A stretch of DNA of 64,000 nucleotides from Nitrososphaerota archaeon (GTDB lineage Archaea; Thermoproteota; Nitrososphaeria; Nitrososphaerales; CADDZS01). The stretch lies in contig DAHVAI010000406.1 in the NCBI GenBank assembly GCA_027314685.1, forward strand, positions 3,152 to 67,151, given 5' to 3'. Positions 25,647 to 34,492 of the stretch are shown one piece after another (the stretch's first letter is position 1; the number at the start of each line of letters is the position of its first letter). The notes under the pieces were generated by a model that did no database searches, was not told where the DNA came from, and saw only the letters and a program-made list of their open reading frames with translations. The translations under genes and the position numbers were made by a program.

Positions 25647-25878
25647 ACTTTTTCAAATTGACCTGCTTCTGCCCTTTTTCCCATATCACCTCTTTACCTT
25701 TAATTTGGACTATCCTCGAGATCGGAATGTCTGCAAACTCCTCCTTGGTGATGAAATCAGATAACGATTCTGTTCTAACCAGATTCTTGTCCCGGTAACT
25801 GACCATGAAGAATCTAGGATCTTCTTTGTGAATGCAGTAGCTCAGGGTCTCTTCAAGACTACCTTTTCTCTTTCCCAA
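25585..25878 (-). CDS. DUF504-like protein
   Basis: 97 residues with an ATG start. The middle strands, F-F-M-V-S-Y-R-D-K followed by I-P-I-S-R-I-V-Q-I-K-G-K-E-V-I-W-E-K, match the small archaeal DUF504/MJ1316-type fold (R-I-x-x-I-x-x-x-G-x-V-V-W). The fold occurs with nucleic-acid-related enzymes, but its role is not settled. The last 20 residues overlap the convergent gene. Moderate confidence in family, fair confidence that it is coding. Confidence 0.65.
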   Translation of the reverse strand: MGKRKGSLEETLSYCIHKEDPRFFMVSYRDKNLVRTESLSDFITKEEFADIPISRIVQIKGKEVIWEKGQKQVNLKKSNHALKVHCLKQGLKLQELH

Positions 25879-25948
25879 CTCTATTTACCGGTGTATCTTT
25901 TCACAGATTGTAATCACTTATGAAGATCTTGGTCCCTGTTCTATAGTC

Positions 25949-26581
25949 ATAAAATTTGGTGTCTGCATTCCCAACTACGGAGATACGCTGAGTATTGAGA
26001 CGATGCGAAGCGTTGCTCTTGAAGCAGAGAGCTTTGGATGTGATTCCGTCTGGACGACAGATCATATCTTGATGCAACGAAACAGCAACATTCCATATGA
26101 AAAAATTCTCGACTCCGTTACGACTCTTGCTTACCTTGCATCAGAGACCAGCAACGTGAAACTGGGAATCTCCTCCCTCATAGTTGCGATGCGTAATCCT
26201 GTCGTTGCAGCAAAGCAACTTGCAACTGTGGATCAATTGAGCGTGGCAGATTGATGCTGTCCATCGATACCGGCTGGAATGCGTTCGAATTTTCTTTTCT
26301 AGGATCAGATTTTCACACTCGCGGCAGTGGAGCTCGGGGATGCCAGGCATCCCAACGTTTTGCCGCTGGATTCTTTCACGAGACGATGAAAGATTTCAGA
26401 TGCGTTTATCAAAATGCAAGAGAGGTTGACATATGCGTAAGAATAGGAATCAACCTCAAAGCTTCTATCAGGTCACATGGCAGAAAATCGCAGGACAATT
26501 TCAGAGCTAGAATCGCTTGGAATATCTTATGCTGCTTTAGTTCCAGTAGAGATGGCAAGGCTGAGAAGAATCAACAGATAG
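25949..26581 (+). pseudogene. Broken LLM-class flavin-dependent oxidoreductase
   Basis: A decayed F420/FMN luciferase-like monooxygenase. The first frame reads I-K-F-G-V-C-I-P-N-Y-G through D-H-I-L-M-Q and L-A-T-V-D-Q-L-S, then stops at 26252 where G-G-R should follow. The next frame resumes with G-R-L-M-L-S-I-D-T-G-W-N-A-F-E-F and F-H-T-R-G. A third frame ends with I-S-E-L-E-S-L-G-I-S-Y-A-A-L-V-P-V-E-M-A and a stop at 26581. No usable start codon is seen at the 5' end (ATA at the expected place), and the middle of the protein is missing. At least two frameshifts plus a deletion argue for true gene death. Confidence 0.8.
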
Positions 26582-26643
26582 AAAGTCTTAGAACTTTTGC
26601 GCATGCGTTTCTAGAATAGCTATCTATACCATTTGTAGCATAG

Positions 26644-26651
26644 TTATATAA
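26644..26651 (+). promoter_or_regulatory. TATA box of glmS
   Basis: TTATATAA centred about 33 bases before the glmS ATG. With archaeal spacing of about 25 bases from TATA centre to transcription start, the mRNA leader would be under 10 bases, i.e. near-leaderless. Confidence 0.55.
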
Positions 26652-26679
26652 CTCGCAAGTGGTTATCTATTGTCTTGTC

Positions 26680-28482
26680 ATGTGTGGCATTATAGCGTAT
26701 ACTGGAGATGAGCCAGCAGCACCAATTTTGTTGGAAGGGTTGAAGCGCCTAGAGTACAGAGGATACGATTCTGCGGGAATCCTGACTGTTAACTCTGGAT
26801 CGGAATTCGAGCTCAGAAAGGACACCGGCAAGGTCCTCGAAATAGATCAAAAAGTAAATTTTCTTGATATGACTGGAACTACCGGACTAGCCCACACGCG
26901 CTGGGCCACTCATGGCGGCGTGACGCGAGTAAACACACATCCTCATATATCAAACAATCATAAGATCGCTGTTATCCACAACGGAATCGTCGAAAACTAC
27001 AAGGATCTAAAGGAAAAGCTCGTATCCGAAGGTTTCAGGTTTTCTAGCGAAACGGATACTGAAGTTGTCCCAAATCTGATAGAGTACTGGATGCGCATTC
27101 GCGGCCAGGATTTTATCCATGCGGTATTGAACACGTTCCAATCACTCGAAGGTAACTTCGCTCTGGTCGTGATAGACAAAGACTCGAAAGTAATCGTTGG
27201 CGCTAAGAATGGCTCGCCGCTGGTTCTGGGAGTTGGCAGCAACTTGAAAGAATTTTTCTTGGCCAGTGACATTCCAGCTTTCATAGATAGAACCAAAGAG
27301 GTAGTCTATCTCTATGATGGCGACACGGTTATTCTACACTCTGCGTCGCAAGAAAAGAAACCAACATACGATATTCTTGACTTTAGGAACGGAAAGAAAG
27401 TTACAAGACCAGTCCAGAGTGTTTCGTGGGATATTCAACATGCAGCAAAGGGCGACTTTGATCACTTTATGTTGAAGGAAATCTCAGAGCAAGTCGAGAC
27501 CATCCAGCATGCGTTTGCGCAGGACAAGGAAAAGCTTGCAGACATCACGGAAAGAATACGAAAGGCAAGAGGCGTATTTCTAGTAGGCTGCGGATCTTCC
27601 TACCACGCTTGTCTATCTGCAAGCTATCTCTTTTCAAAACTCGCGTCATTTCACATCAACGCGGTGCTTGCAAGTGAGTTCTCAATGTACGAAGATTTCT
27701 TGAAGGAAGATACGCTTGTAATAGCGGTTACACAGAGCGGCGAGACCATCGATGTGTTGGATGCAATAAAGACTGCGAAGCAAAAAGGGTGCCAGGTAGT
27801 TTCTATAGTCAATGTGATGGGCTCTTCTGCCACGCAATTTGCTGACGCGTCGATATTTTTGAACGCAGGTCCAGAGGTCTCTGTTTTGTCGACCAAAACT
27901 TACACGGCGCAGCTAACTGTACTCACCTTGCTGGCTTACTCACTTGCTGGAAAGTATGATGAAGGCCAGAAAGATCTCAAGTACCTTTGGAACATCGTTT
28001 ACAACCTTACTGCGGCTACCATGCGCAACAGAATCCAAGAATTGGCCAAGAAGCTGTCATCGACCCAGCACATCTTCGTGTTGGGAAGAGGTCCGCTTTT
28101 TGCTACCGCACTGGAAGCGGCACTCAAGATCAAAGAAGTTTCTTACATCCATGCAGAGGCCTTTGCAGGTGGGGAGCTAAAGCATGGTCCGATTTCGTTG
28201 ATTGGGAAGGGTACTCCATGCATAGTCTTTGTCTCGAAGGAGACAGAAGGACATATTCTATCAAATGCGATGGAAGTAAAAAGCCGTGGAGGATATTTGA
28301 TAGGCATTGGTCCTACTCCAATAGACACCTTTGACTTTTTCATCAAGGTACCTGAAAGCTACGAACTGAACCCTATATGTCAGATCATACCGATCCAGAT
28401 TCTTGCCTACCAGCTCGCAGTGCTTCTGGGGCTCGACCCAGACCGACCGAGAAACCTGGCGAAGAGTGTTACAGTTCGTTAG
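26680..28482 (+). CDS. glmS: Glutamine-fructose-6-phosphate aminotransferase (isomerizing)
   Basis: 600 residues. The start is the ATG at 26680, giving M-C-G-I-I-A-Y so that Cys2 becomes the N-terminal nucleophile after methionine removal; seven upstream codons are non-native. The class-II glutaminase domain covers about 2-215 (R-G-Y-D-S-A-G, H-T-R-W-A-T-H-G, H-N-G-I-V-E-N). Two SIS domains follow (G-C-G-S-S-Y-H-A; T-Q-S-G-E-T; L-G-R-G-P-L-F-A) and the C-terminus P-R-N-L-A-K-S-V-T-V closes the ammonia channel. It makes glucosamine-6-phosphate, the first step to UDP-GlcNAc. A glmM-type mutase lies at 53.3 kb. Confidence 0.97.
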   Translation: MCGIIAYTGDEPAAPILLEGLKRLEYRGYDSAGILTVNSGSEFELRKDTGKVLEIDQKVNFLDMTGTTGLAHTRWATHGGVTRVNTHPHISNNHKIAVIHNGIVENYKDLKEKLVSEGFRFSSETDTEVVPNLIEYWMRIRGQDFIHAVLNTFQSLEGNFALVVIDKDSKVIVGAKNGSPLVLGVGSNLKEFFLASDIPAFIDRTKEVVYLYDGDTVILHSASQEKKPTYDILDFRNGKKVTRPVQSVSWDIQHAAKGDFDHFMLKEISEQVETIQHAFAQDKEKLADITERIRKARGVFLVGCGSSYHACLSASYLFSKLASFHINAVLASEFSMYEDFLKEDTLVIAVTQSGETIDVLDAIKTAKQKGCQVVSIVNVMGSSATQFADASIFLNAGPEVSVLSTKTYTAQLTVLTLLAYSLAGKYDEGQKDLKYLWNIVYNLTAATMRNRIQELAKKLSSTQHIFVLGRGPLFATALEAALKIKEVSYIHAEAFAGGELKHGPISLIGKGTPCIVFVSKETEGHILSNAMEVKSRGGYLIGIGPTPIDTFDFFIKVPESYELNPICQIIPIQILAYQLAVLLGLDPDRPRNLAKSVTVR

Positions 28483-28704
28483 TTGAGCATAAGGAACGTT
28501 TCCTAGCAACAACTGCGCGGAAAGTTCTTGCTGATTATAGCTGTTTAATCGCGGTTCAGCTTTATTCTAACCGTTCAACAATAACAGAGCTGATTACGCC
28601 CTGTCTTGCTTTCGCGTGCGCCCACCCTTGGTCGAGGGTGTGTATCCCCCGATGTAAGAAATGCGACCACGAGTGGTCGGAAACCATCTGGAAGTCAATC
28701 TAGA

Positions 28705-28965
28705 CTACTTGTCATGCTGCGCTTCTCGTTCAGCCTGCCTTACGATGTAAAACGCGTACACTCCAACCACGACTATGGTAAGGCTGAGCTGCGTTGCAAA
28801 CGCCAAGTTCCAAGGTGTTTGCGGGCTTGGGAACGAATTAATCAGTATGTCGGGATTCAACGATCCGAGCAGAGAATTGGTCGCTGTCCATATCGCGAAA
28901 ATGTAAAACACCTCGTAAGCGGCCAGCACTAGACCAAGGAAAGCTATCAGTTTCACGAATGACAA
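28705..28965 (-). CDS. Small two-TM membrane protein (86 aa)
   Basis: Two hydrophobic segments, about 4-28 and 55-74, with a polar loop containing N-P-D-I-L-I-N-S-F-P-S between them, and a charged tail R-Q-A-E-R-E-A-Q-H-D-K. ATG start. It lies two bases downstream of another small membrane protein on the same strand, so the two are probably translated from one message and may form a complex. Family unknown. Confidence 0.6.
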   Translation of the reverse strand: MSFVKLIAFLGLVLAAYEVFYIFAIWTATNSLLGSLNPDILINSFPSPQTPWNLAFATQLSLTIVVVGVYAFYIVRQAEREAQHDK

Positions 28966-28967
28966 CT

Positions 28968-29258
28968 TTAAGGGAGAAAAATGTGGAAGTGGGGTTTTGC
29001 GAGTTCAAAACCGGAGTAGGTGAGCCCGAGTGTTGCAATCGTCAGGTATGTAATGGGCTGAGCAAAGATAAAGCCTGAATTTACGAGGACTGCCCCAACA
29101 ATATTATTGCGACCTGTTAGTCCTGCGGTCATCGCATATACGCTGAATAGAAAGATCAGGAATGAACATGTAATGACTATGCCCTTGTGGATCGCTTTAA
29201 GATCTTCGTCCCGACTGATCGGATCCAGATTGGGCCCTGCATGCCTGAAGCTTTGCAA
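28968..29258 (-). CDS. Small membrane protein (96 aa)
   Basis: A soluble N-terminal part of about 25 residues (with D-P-I-S-R-D-E-D-L) precedes hydrophobic segments at about 27-48 and 55-83. Start is ATG. Two bases separate it from the downstream membrane gene, suggesting coupling. No cofactor-binding motif. Function unknown. Confidence 0.6.
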   Translation of the reverse strand: MQSFRHAGPNLDPISRDEDLKAIHKGIVITCSFLIFLFSVYAMTAGLTGRNNIVGAVLVNSGFIFAQPITYLTIATLGLTYSGFELAKPHFHIFLP

Positions 29259-29283
29259 AGACTGTTAGAAAGAATATTGCAGA

Positions 29284-29472
29284 TTATTTGAATGGCGTGA
29301 TTGTGACTTTGCCTATCAGGGTGACGTAGGTAGTCATCTCTTGCAGAGGCATCGGAACTCCCGTTGCAGAATATAGCATGTTCTTGCTAGGTGCGAATTC
29401 GCTACCTTTCCCCGGATCTTGCAAAGATATCTTCAGATCATGGGCGCGTTGGAATTCCTTGTGCTTGTCCAA
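29284..29472 (-). CDS. Doubtful small protein (62 aa)
   Basis: TTG-started frame between the DUF996 gene, whose 3' end it overlaps by 35 bases, and the small membrane gene pair, 25 bases away. The sequence is soluble-like and contains Y-V-T-L-I-G-K-V-T-I-T-P near its end. Position in a same-strand run is the only support. It could be the remains of a longer gene. Confidence 0.3.
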   Translation of the reverse strand: MDKHKEFQRAHDLKISLQDPGKGSEFAPSKNMLYSATGVPMPLQEMTTYVTLIGKVTITPFK

Positions 29473-30046
29473 CTGTCGGCGCTTTATGTTCTTCGCTTAT
29501 CGAGAAGAACGAAATTGCAAGAAGCATCTCTGCGACCAATATCAGCAGGAACCCAACTCCTATGATTGCAGTTGCGGCACCAATCAAGTAAAGCAATCCT
29601 GCGGATGAAAACATGTTGATGTTCAGCCTGCGGGAAATTGAGTTGAAACTACTTCGGAGGAACACTGCAGATGCAATCAATAGGCCCCATACAACGGCTA
29701 GAGCTGCAATCACAGCCCCAGCCAGACCTATCCAATCACCTACAGCAATGTTCGGAGAAAGCACGAAATCTGATCCCACAAAAGTCCCCATTCCAAGTAC
29801 GCGAAAGACCGTGCCAACCACGGTTACAGTTCCGACAGCCACGGCGGCTATTGCTAATACTACTGAGATAATCATATTGTTGTAGATCTTTCTATCTGCA
29901 ACTGCCTGAGAAATGTAATTGACCGCTATCAGTATCATTACGAAGCCAGCTATTCCTAAAATCCATCCGACGCCAGGTATTGCGGTTAAAAGCACAAAGA
30001 TAGCGCCCACTCCGCCTAGAGTCTTTGCCTGTGAGAGTGTAGTCAT
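29438..30046 (-). CDS. DUF996-family membrane protein
   Basis: 202 residues with five to six hydrophobic segments. The opening T-L-G-G-V-G-A-I-F-V-L-L and the loop with V-N-Y-I-S-Q-A-V-A-D-R-K-I-Y-N-N are typical of archaeal DUF996 proteins. The C-terminal 20 residues are polar. Such proteins have no known function and are common, often as multiple copies, in archaea. It heads a same-strand run of small membrane genes. Confidence 0.75.
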   Translation of the reverse strand: MTTLSQAKTLGGVGAIFVLLTAIPGVGWILGIAGFVMILIAVNYISQAVADRKIYNNMIISVVLAIAAVAVGTVTVVGTVFRVLGMGTFVGSDFVLSPNIAVGDWIGLAGAVIAALAVVWGLLIASAVFLRSSFNSISRRLNINMFSSAGLLYLIGAATAIIGVGFLLILVAEMLLAISFFSISEEHKAPTVGQAQGIPTRP

Positions 30047-30214
30047 TCTTTATCACTAGATGGAAGATTGCATCCGAATGGATATAATCGGACGATACGA
30101 TCACCAAAATTGATAATGATGATTCGAGTAAAATCCGAACAGTAGTGAATCACCAGTGCCGCTTAATTCCCAGTTTGATCTAAGGCGCGGATATGAGCTT
30201 CTTGTAGAAACTAA

Positions 30215-31537
30215 TCAGGCGTTCTTCGTCAAGGGAACTTCTGACAATGATGTGCGTTCCAGATTTAACATCTCGACATTATACCCCTTCGCAAACCAGA
30301 AAATTGCGGCTAACCCGCCCACTATCCAGAGGACCATGTTGTATTCAATGAATTGCGTGAAAGAGTAACTCGCAGTGAAGTAAATGGATGCGGCGTATGA
30401 AAGCATTGGACCCAGTCTGACCACACCAATGAGAAATGCTCTGCTTTTGGAAGGCATGAGGATGGGTTCGAGAATCTCGCGGACTGCCCAAGCAAACTCG
30501 CTGAAGGCGACGCTCAAGAACAGAAGTAGGTAGAAAAGCGGCAGATCGCTGCCGACTGCCAACTGATGTGCAACTAATAGGATTGGTATCATGGTTAGGA
30601 AGCCGCCCCAGTAAGCGAACAGAGAGAAGGATCTCACTTTCAGTCGTCCCATAATGCAGACTGCGATGAACCCAGCTACGAAAGCACCGGAGTTAGCTAC
30701 AACGACTATGAAGTTTATTGCATTACCCTGAAAGTAGTAGTCAGCGACGATGTACGTCATCAATCCGTATGTGAGATATTGTGAGATTCCCATCGTAATC
30801 AGTAGTGCAAGCCTGGGAGCTAGCCCGATCGTTTTTTGCCCGCTGACTGAGGGTACTGGCGCGATCTCTTTTTCTAGTGTAGTAAATTTTCTTGCTTCTG
30901 CCTCCGCCCTTTCATTCTCTCCTCGACTTGCAAGCCACCGAACAGACTCAGGAAGTGTGTACCTTATTCCGAGCGTAACTATCAGTAGCACCAATGCGAA
31001 TATGCCGAGAAATTCTAGCTCTGCGGTCAAAGAGTCGCTGAAACTGTAAGTGATGAACCCAATTAGTCCTGCAACCATTGCGCCAAGATTATCAAAATTT
31101 GAAATTAGGACAAGCATCTTCTCCCTCATCCTTAGAGGGAATATCTCAGCTGCATACGATAGGCCGGTTGGGATTTCTCCTTCAACGCCCGCATAGGCAA
31201 GCACAATTCCAATCACGATAACTAACAAGTTTGAGGCGAGAAAAAGAACGGAAATCGTGATCAACACACTACCCATGCCGTAGAGGAGCAAGGTTAGGAA
31301 AAAGACCGTCTTACGGCCCAGTTTCAGGTCCGAGAGTCTAGGCAGGCCGAGATCACCTGCGACTTGCGCTAGAATAGGTAATATCAGAAACCATGTGGCC
31401 TTGACAGAGGGGTAGAAAAGAGGTGCAAGGGAAGCAATCACACCCCACATGAAAAACCCGACAACAAGCGAGGCAAACACAGACCAGTGAGGTCTAGTCC
31501 ACTTTGCATTATCCACTCTGTCAAGTGTTGCTTCCAT
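30215..31537 (-). CDS. MFS transporter (sugar-porter-like)
   Basis: 440 residues with 12 predicted TM helices. After TM2 is G-D-L-G-L-P-R-L-S-D-L-K-L-G-R-K, the cytoplasmic G-x-x-x-D-x-x-G-R-K motif of the superfamily, and between TM4 and TM5 E-G-E-I-P-T-G-L-S-Y-A-A-E, close to the sugar-porter P-x-x-x-x-E signature. A long cytoplasmic loop (about 200-230) is basic and acidic mixed. The substrate is likely an organic acid or sugar, not determined. A 10-bp inverted repeat sits 18-58 bases upstream of the start and may be its operator. Confidence 0.85.
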   Translation of the reverse strand: MEATLDRVDNAKWTRPHWSVFASLVVGFFMWGVIASLAPLFYPSVKATWFLILPILAQVAGDLGLPRLSDLKLGRKTVFFLTLLLYGMGSVLITISVLFLASNLLVIVIGIVLAYAGVEGEIPTGLSYAAEIFPLRMREKMLVLISNFDNLGAMVAGLIGFITYSFSDSLTAELEFLGIFALVLLIVTLGIRYTLPESVRWLASRGENERAEAEARKFTTLEKEIAPVPSVSGQKTIGLAPRLALLITMGISQYLTYGLMTYIVADYYFQGNAINFIVVVANSGAFVAGFIAVCIMGRLKVRSFSLFAYWGGFLTMIPILLVAHQLAVGSDLPLFYLLLFLSVAFSEFAWAVREILEPILMPSKSRAFLIGVVRLGPMLSYAASIYFTASYSFTQFIEYNMVLWIVGGLAAIFWFAKGYNVEMLNLERTSLSEVPLTKNA

Positions 31538-31554
31538 GTTACAAAGACGTGCTG

Positions 31555-31595
31555 ATTGATGATATAAGCCACACTATAACTCACTTATCATCAAT
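31555..31595. promoter_or_regulatory. Inverted repeat upstream of the MFS gene, candidate operator
   Basis: ATTGATGATA (31555-31564) and TATCATCAAT (31586-31595) are perfect 10-bp inverted arms with a 21-base A+T-rich spacer. They lie in the promoter zone of the minus-strand MFS gene starting at 31537. The spacing, two helical turns, suits a dimeric regulator. Confidence 0.45.
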
Positions 31596-31705
31596 GATGT
31601 CTCACCAATTAGTGTAATAATCTGAATGACGGTGCCAATCTGATTTATTTCAGAATGATATACTTCGTTCTCGGCCTCGGCCAATACACTGCCTTTGGTT
31701 CCGAA

Positions 31706-31951
31706 TTACTCTCTAGGGGTTGTCGCTATTCTGGCACTAATCCATTCTATCCCTACCGGGGGCTCGTCTCCAACCACCCAAGCGTCATGCCCAGACGAGA
31801 CGTAGACGGCATCGCCGGGGCGAATGTCAAACTCTGTGCCGTCTTTCATCTTCACGCGATACATTCCAGATATCTGATACTGGAAGTGCGGCGCCTCGCA
31901 CCATTCAGTCTTTACCACCGGCTTGACATCGCTCGACCATTTCCAGCCTGG
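31706..31951 (-). pseudogene. Truncated cupin-domain protein
   Basis: The frame reads W-K-W-S-S-D-V-K-P-V then continues through Y-R-V-K-M-K-D-G-T-E-F-D-I-R-P-G-D-A-V-Y and G-H-D-A-W-V-V-G-D-E-P. These are the second half of a well-known cupin type in which G-x-x-W-S-x-D-V-K-P opens the barrel. A TAG at 31952-31954 sits directly upstream, and about 40 residues expected at the N-terminus are missing. A GTG inside the frame could in theory restart a 70-residue protein, but half the barrel would be lost. Confidence 0.7.
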
Positions 31952-32471
31952 CTATAGCACATATCGACCTACTGTACCTCCTCTCGAATGTTCAATAGCT
32001 CCGCCTGCCCGCGCTGGGACTTTCTAACTTCGGTCGAGTCGGAAAAATTCTTGCGTTCATAGCTTGACGTATTGATATTGGAATCCATACTTAGGACATA
32101 GACACGAGGTCGATTTAACTTTGCCCCGAGGAAAATTCGGTAGAGCGGACACTTGCAGCTACCTCGAAGTCGCTCTGAATAGAAGATTGTAACTTTATCG
32201 GGCGCTTACCGTCAAAGTCTTTTCCTGTTGTGGTAGCACATCATCGCGGTAAGTCACGCCTATGAGGTTGGTAAATCTGCCTATTGGGAGCGCGAAGGAA
32301 TGAGTAACTCCAGGCAACGCATTCGCCCGTTCTTGCATCTCCGTTAACTTCGCGGCGTTAGGAACGTGAAAGAGAAACTGTTGATTAGATCAACATGTCC
32401 TATTCAAGCAAAAAAACGTTCAAATTGTGAGAATGCGATAGAAATAGTTGGTGATGCGAAGTTCAGAGAAC
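31952..32471. other. Gene-poor interval with one possible gene remnant
   Basis: No intact gene is seen in these 520 bases. On the minus strand, 32195-32389 stays open for about 65 codons without a start and reads A-K-L-T-E-M-Q-E-R-A-N-A-L-P-G-V-T-H then F-T-N-L-I-G-V-T-Y-R-D-D, which recalls the C-terminal ligand-binding part of an Lrp/AsnC-type regulator. A plus-strand frame over 32366-32602 is mostly antisense to the next gene. No RNA gene or repeat is visible. Confidence 0.4.
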
Positions 32472-32783
32472 CTAAAACCTTGAAGCTTCTCGCATCTCTT
32501 CTCGCCGCCGTTTATCCTGACGTAACGCAACGATATTTCTCTCCGCTTTTTCCTTCTCGGTCCTTAACCACTCCGGGTCAGGTTCCTTTCCTGTTGATTT
32601 AGGGAGCTCAACTTCTGCTGGTGAATTTCTCTTTCTAGTCACACTCAATCGTGCTTTATTAGGCCTATTCCTAATACTGACGTTTGTCTCCGTTTGATGT
32701 ATCTTCGTAGCCGATCTGGAAGTATTGATTCTTCCACTGCGAATGAGTTCCGCGACCTCGTCCTCTGATAGAGATTCGTCCAT
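32472..32783 (-). CDS. Charged hypothetical protein (103 aa)
   Basis: Start placed at the ATG at 32783 (M-D-E-S-L-S-E-D-E-V-A-E-L-I); the frame runs 20 codons further upstream through a TATA-like TTTTTAAAAAT stretch that is better read as promoter. The protein is highly charged, with a helical N-terminus, a disordered T/S/R-rich middle and a basic C-terminal helix (E-K-E-K-A-E-R-N-I-V-A-L-R-Q-D-K-R-R-R-E). No zinc or enzyme motif. Possibly nucleic-acid binding, but unrecognised. Confidence 0.5.
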   Translation of the reverse strand: MDESLSEDEVAELIRSGRINTSRSATKIHQTETNVSIRNRPNKARLSVTRKRNSPAEVELPKSTGKEPDPEWLRTEKEKAERNIVALRQDKRRREEMREASRF

Positions 32784-32997
32784 AATAGAATAAACGTACT
32801 TGGAGTTTTTAAAAATCTTCAGTGATTTGCCAAATCTCTTCATTCAAAACAGTCCACCAATACGTTTAGATCAAACCCAAAGCAACATAAGATTCACGAG
32901 GTATGATTTCAGGTACTTAGCAGTCAGTCAAAGTGCAAGTCATTCTTTTTAAAAGGATTCATAACAAGCGACCTGCAAAAAAGCCGATGAGTAGCGA

Positions 32998-33407
32998 ATG
33001 AATTCAAGTGCAACTTCCCCTAAAGAAAAATCTGCCTCTCAACAGATAGATGCTATAATCAAGAAATCAGATGACTGGCGAGGCAAAAACTGTCGCAGCT
33101 TCGCGTTCTAATCAAGAAAGTAGATTCCGAGATTATCGAGGAGGTAAAGTGGAAAAAACCAAGCAACCCAGCGGGAGTCCCAGTCTGGTCTCACGACGCT
33201 ATAGTCTGCATAGGAGAAGCGCTCAAGAACGCAGTCAGGCTGACATTCCCGAAGGGTGCTCAGATCGAGGACCCAAAGAAGCTCTTCAACACTCTCCTAG
33301 AAAGCAAAGCAATTCGTGCTATTGACTTCCATGAGACCGACGCTGTCGATGGAGTTGCTTTGAAAGGACTGATCCTCAAAGCAGTAAAGCAGAACAAAAT
33401 GAGCTAG
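32998..33407 (+). pseudogene. DUF1801 (YdhG-like) gene with a frameshift
   Basis: The ATG at 32998 opens a frame reading Q-Q-I-D-A-I-I-K-K-S-D-D-W-R-G-K, then N-C-R and a stop. One base missing in an A5 run at 33085-33089 restores L-S-Q-L-R-V-L-I-K-K, followed by V-K-W-K-K-P-S-N-P-A-G-V-P-V-W-S and K-N-A-V-R-L-T-F-P-K-G-A to the stop at 33407. That is a complete DUF1801 domain. Because a single A would repair the gene, an assembly homopolymer error or a fresh mutation are both possible. A TTTTTAAAA box lies about 45 bases upstream. Confidence 0.75.
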
Positions 33408-33416
33408 TGTAAAGTC

Positions 33417-33887
33417 CTAGCTCAACTTTACAAGTTGTTGACCCGGTCCAGCTGGAGCTATGTTCACCGCAGTTCCAAATGCGATAATCTCGTCCATAGT
33501 CCCTCCTATCTCTGTGGAATCAAACATCACGCTGATAACGGCGTTCGCTCCCAGACTCTGTGCGTGTTCCATCAATCTATCAAGTGCTTGCTGGCGAGCC
33601 TGATGAGCCATTTCCGTGTACTCCTTTATCTCGCCGCCTGCGATAGTGCGCAACCCTGCCAGGATGTTTCCTCCCACACCCCTTGATCTAACAGTGATTC
33701 CATAGACCATCCCAAGGACCTTTGTGATAGCATACCCAGGCACATAGTTTGATGTAAATAGCATAGGCAGTCCATACCCTGTTCCTGGACCAGAAGGGAC
33801 GGTGTTGTTTGCTTTAAGCTGCGCCCTGCAATTTGGACAGTAAACAGCGTTGTCATCCACTTGGTTTCCGCATTTGGGGCAGTACAT
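33417..33887 (-). CDS. YbjQ/UPF0145-type protein with N-terminal zinc ribbon
   Basis: 156 residues. A zinc ribbon opens the protein (C-P-K-C at 3-6 and C-P-N-C at 17-20), a short linker follows, then a full YbjQ (heavy-metal-binding, DUF74-like) domain of about 110 residues: V-P-G-Y-A-I-T-K-V-L-G-M-V-Y-G, the helix Q-Q-A-L-D-R-L-M-E-H-A, A-N-A-V-I-S-V-M-F-D and the closing E-I-I-A-F-G-T-A-V. YbjQ proteins form pentamers and their role is unclear. Convergent with the broken DUF1801 gene, with a 9-base gap. Confidence 0.87.
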   Translation of the reverse strand: MYCPKCGNQVDDNAVYCPNCRAQLKANNTVPSGPGTGYGLPMLFTSNYVPGYAITKVLGMVYGITVRSRGVGGNILAGLRTIAGGEIKEYTEMAHQARQQALDRLMEHAQSLGANAVISVMFDSTEIGGTMDEIIAFGTAVNIAPAGPGQQLVKLS

Positions 33888-33995
33888 GAAAATCGCTCTT
33901 AATGATGAAGAGGTCGGTATAAAATAATAGCTTGCTGTGTTGCACTAACCACTCGCCTTACATACACTGGTAATGTAAATGCATTAGGAAGCTCC

Positions 33996-34352
33996 TTGGA
34001 TCGTTACACGCTAGTTTACGACGCAGACTGCGGACCTTGTACGAGATTCAAGCGAACCGTGGACCGGCTTGACAAATACAACCATCTGAGCTACGCCTCT
34101 CTCATTGACGCTGACCAGCGCGGCCTTTTGGACTCCCTGCCAATAGCTCGAAGGCACAAATCTTTCCATCTAATTTCGCCCGAAGACGAGGTTTCAAGTG
34201 GAGCAAAAGCCATTCCGATTCTTTTAGGACTACTGCCGCTCGGAGGTGTTGCTTCAGCACTGATTCTTCTTTTCCCTTCAGGTCTGCGCATCATGAATTT
34301 CGTCTACACTACATTTGCAAGACTGCATGACTTTGGTTCGTGCAGTTACTAG
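33996..34352 (+). CDS. DCC-family thiol-disulfide oxidoreductase-like protein (DUF393)
   Basis: 118 residues from a TTG start. L-V-Y-D-A-D-C-G-P-C-T-R-F at the N-terminus is the D-x-x-C-x-x-C signature of the DCC family, a thioredoxin-like fold. The L-S-Y-A-S-L-I-D-A segment and a hydrophobic C-terminal half fit. Partner and redox target unknown. A single gene in a region with no obvious linked function. Confidence 0.8.
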   Translation: MDRYTLVYDADCGPCTRFKRTVDRLDKYNHLSYASLIDADQRGLLDSLPIARRHKSFHLISPEDEVSSGAKAIPILLGLLPLGGVASALILLFPSGLRIMNFVYTTFARLHDFGSCSY

Positions 34353-34492
34353 CGCAGTTCAAGAACGTCATTTACATATCGAGAAGTTCGCTATTCGATA
34401 AAGAAGAATACAAAGTGAGAGGTTGGGGTTACTCGAATTTCGGTTGATCTCAGCGACCTAGTCTGAAATATGTCCTCATCTCTAAATTTTCT

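Noticed and set aside
28638..28703. 21-codon frame with C-x3-C-x2-C-x-H-x-W pattern after glmS
   Set aside because: Resembles a zinc knuckle, but it is very short, GTG-started and without a clear promoter. It could be a fragment; not listed as a gene.
32366..32602. Plus-strand frame of 78 codons
   Set aside because: More than half is antisense to the charged hypothetical gene and the rest overlaps the possible Lrp-like remnant.
33080..33095. Programmed -1 frameshifting at the A5-C site of the DUF1801 gene
   Set aside because: Only the A-site codon could re-pair well; the P-site shift from AAA to CAA would be poor, and no downstream stem is obvious. A simple indel is more likely.
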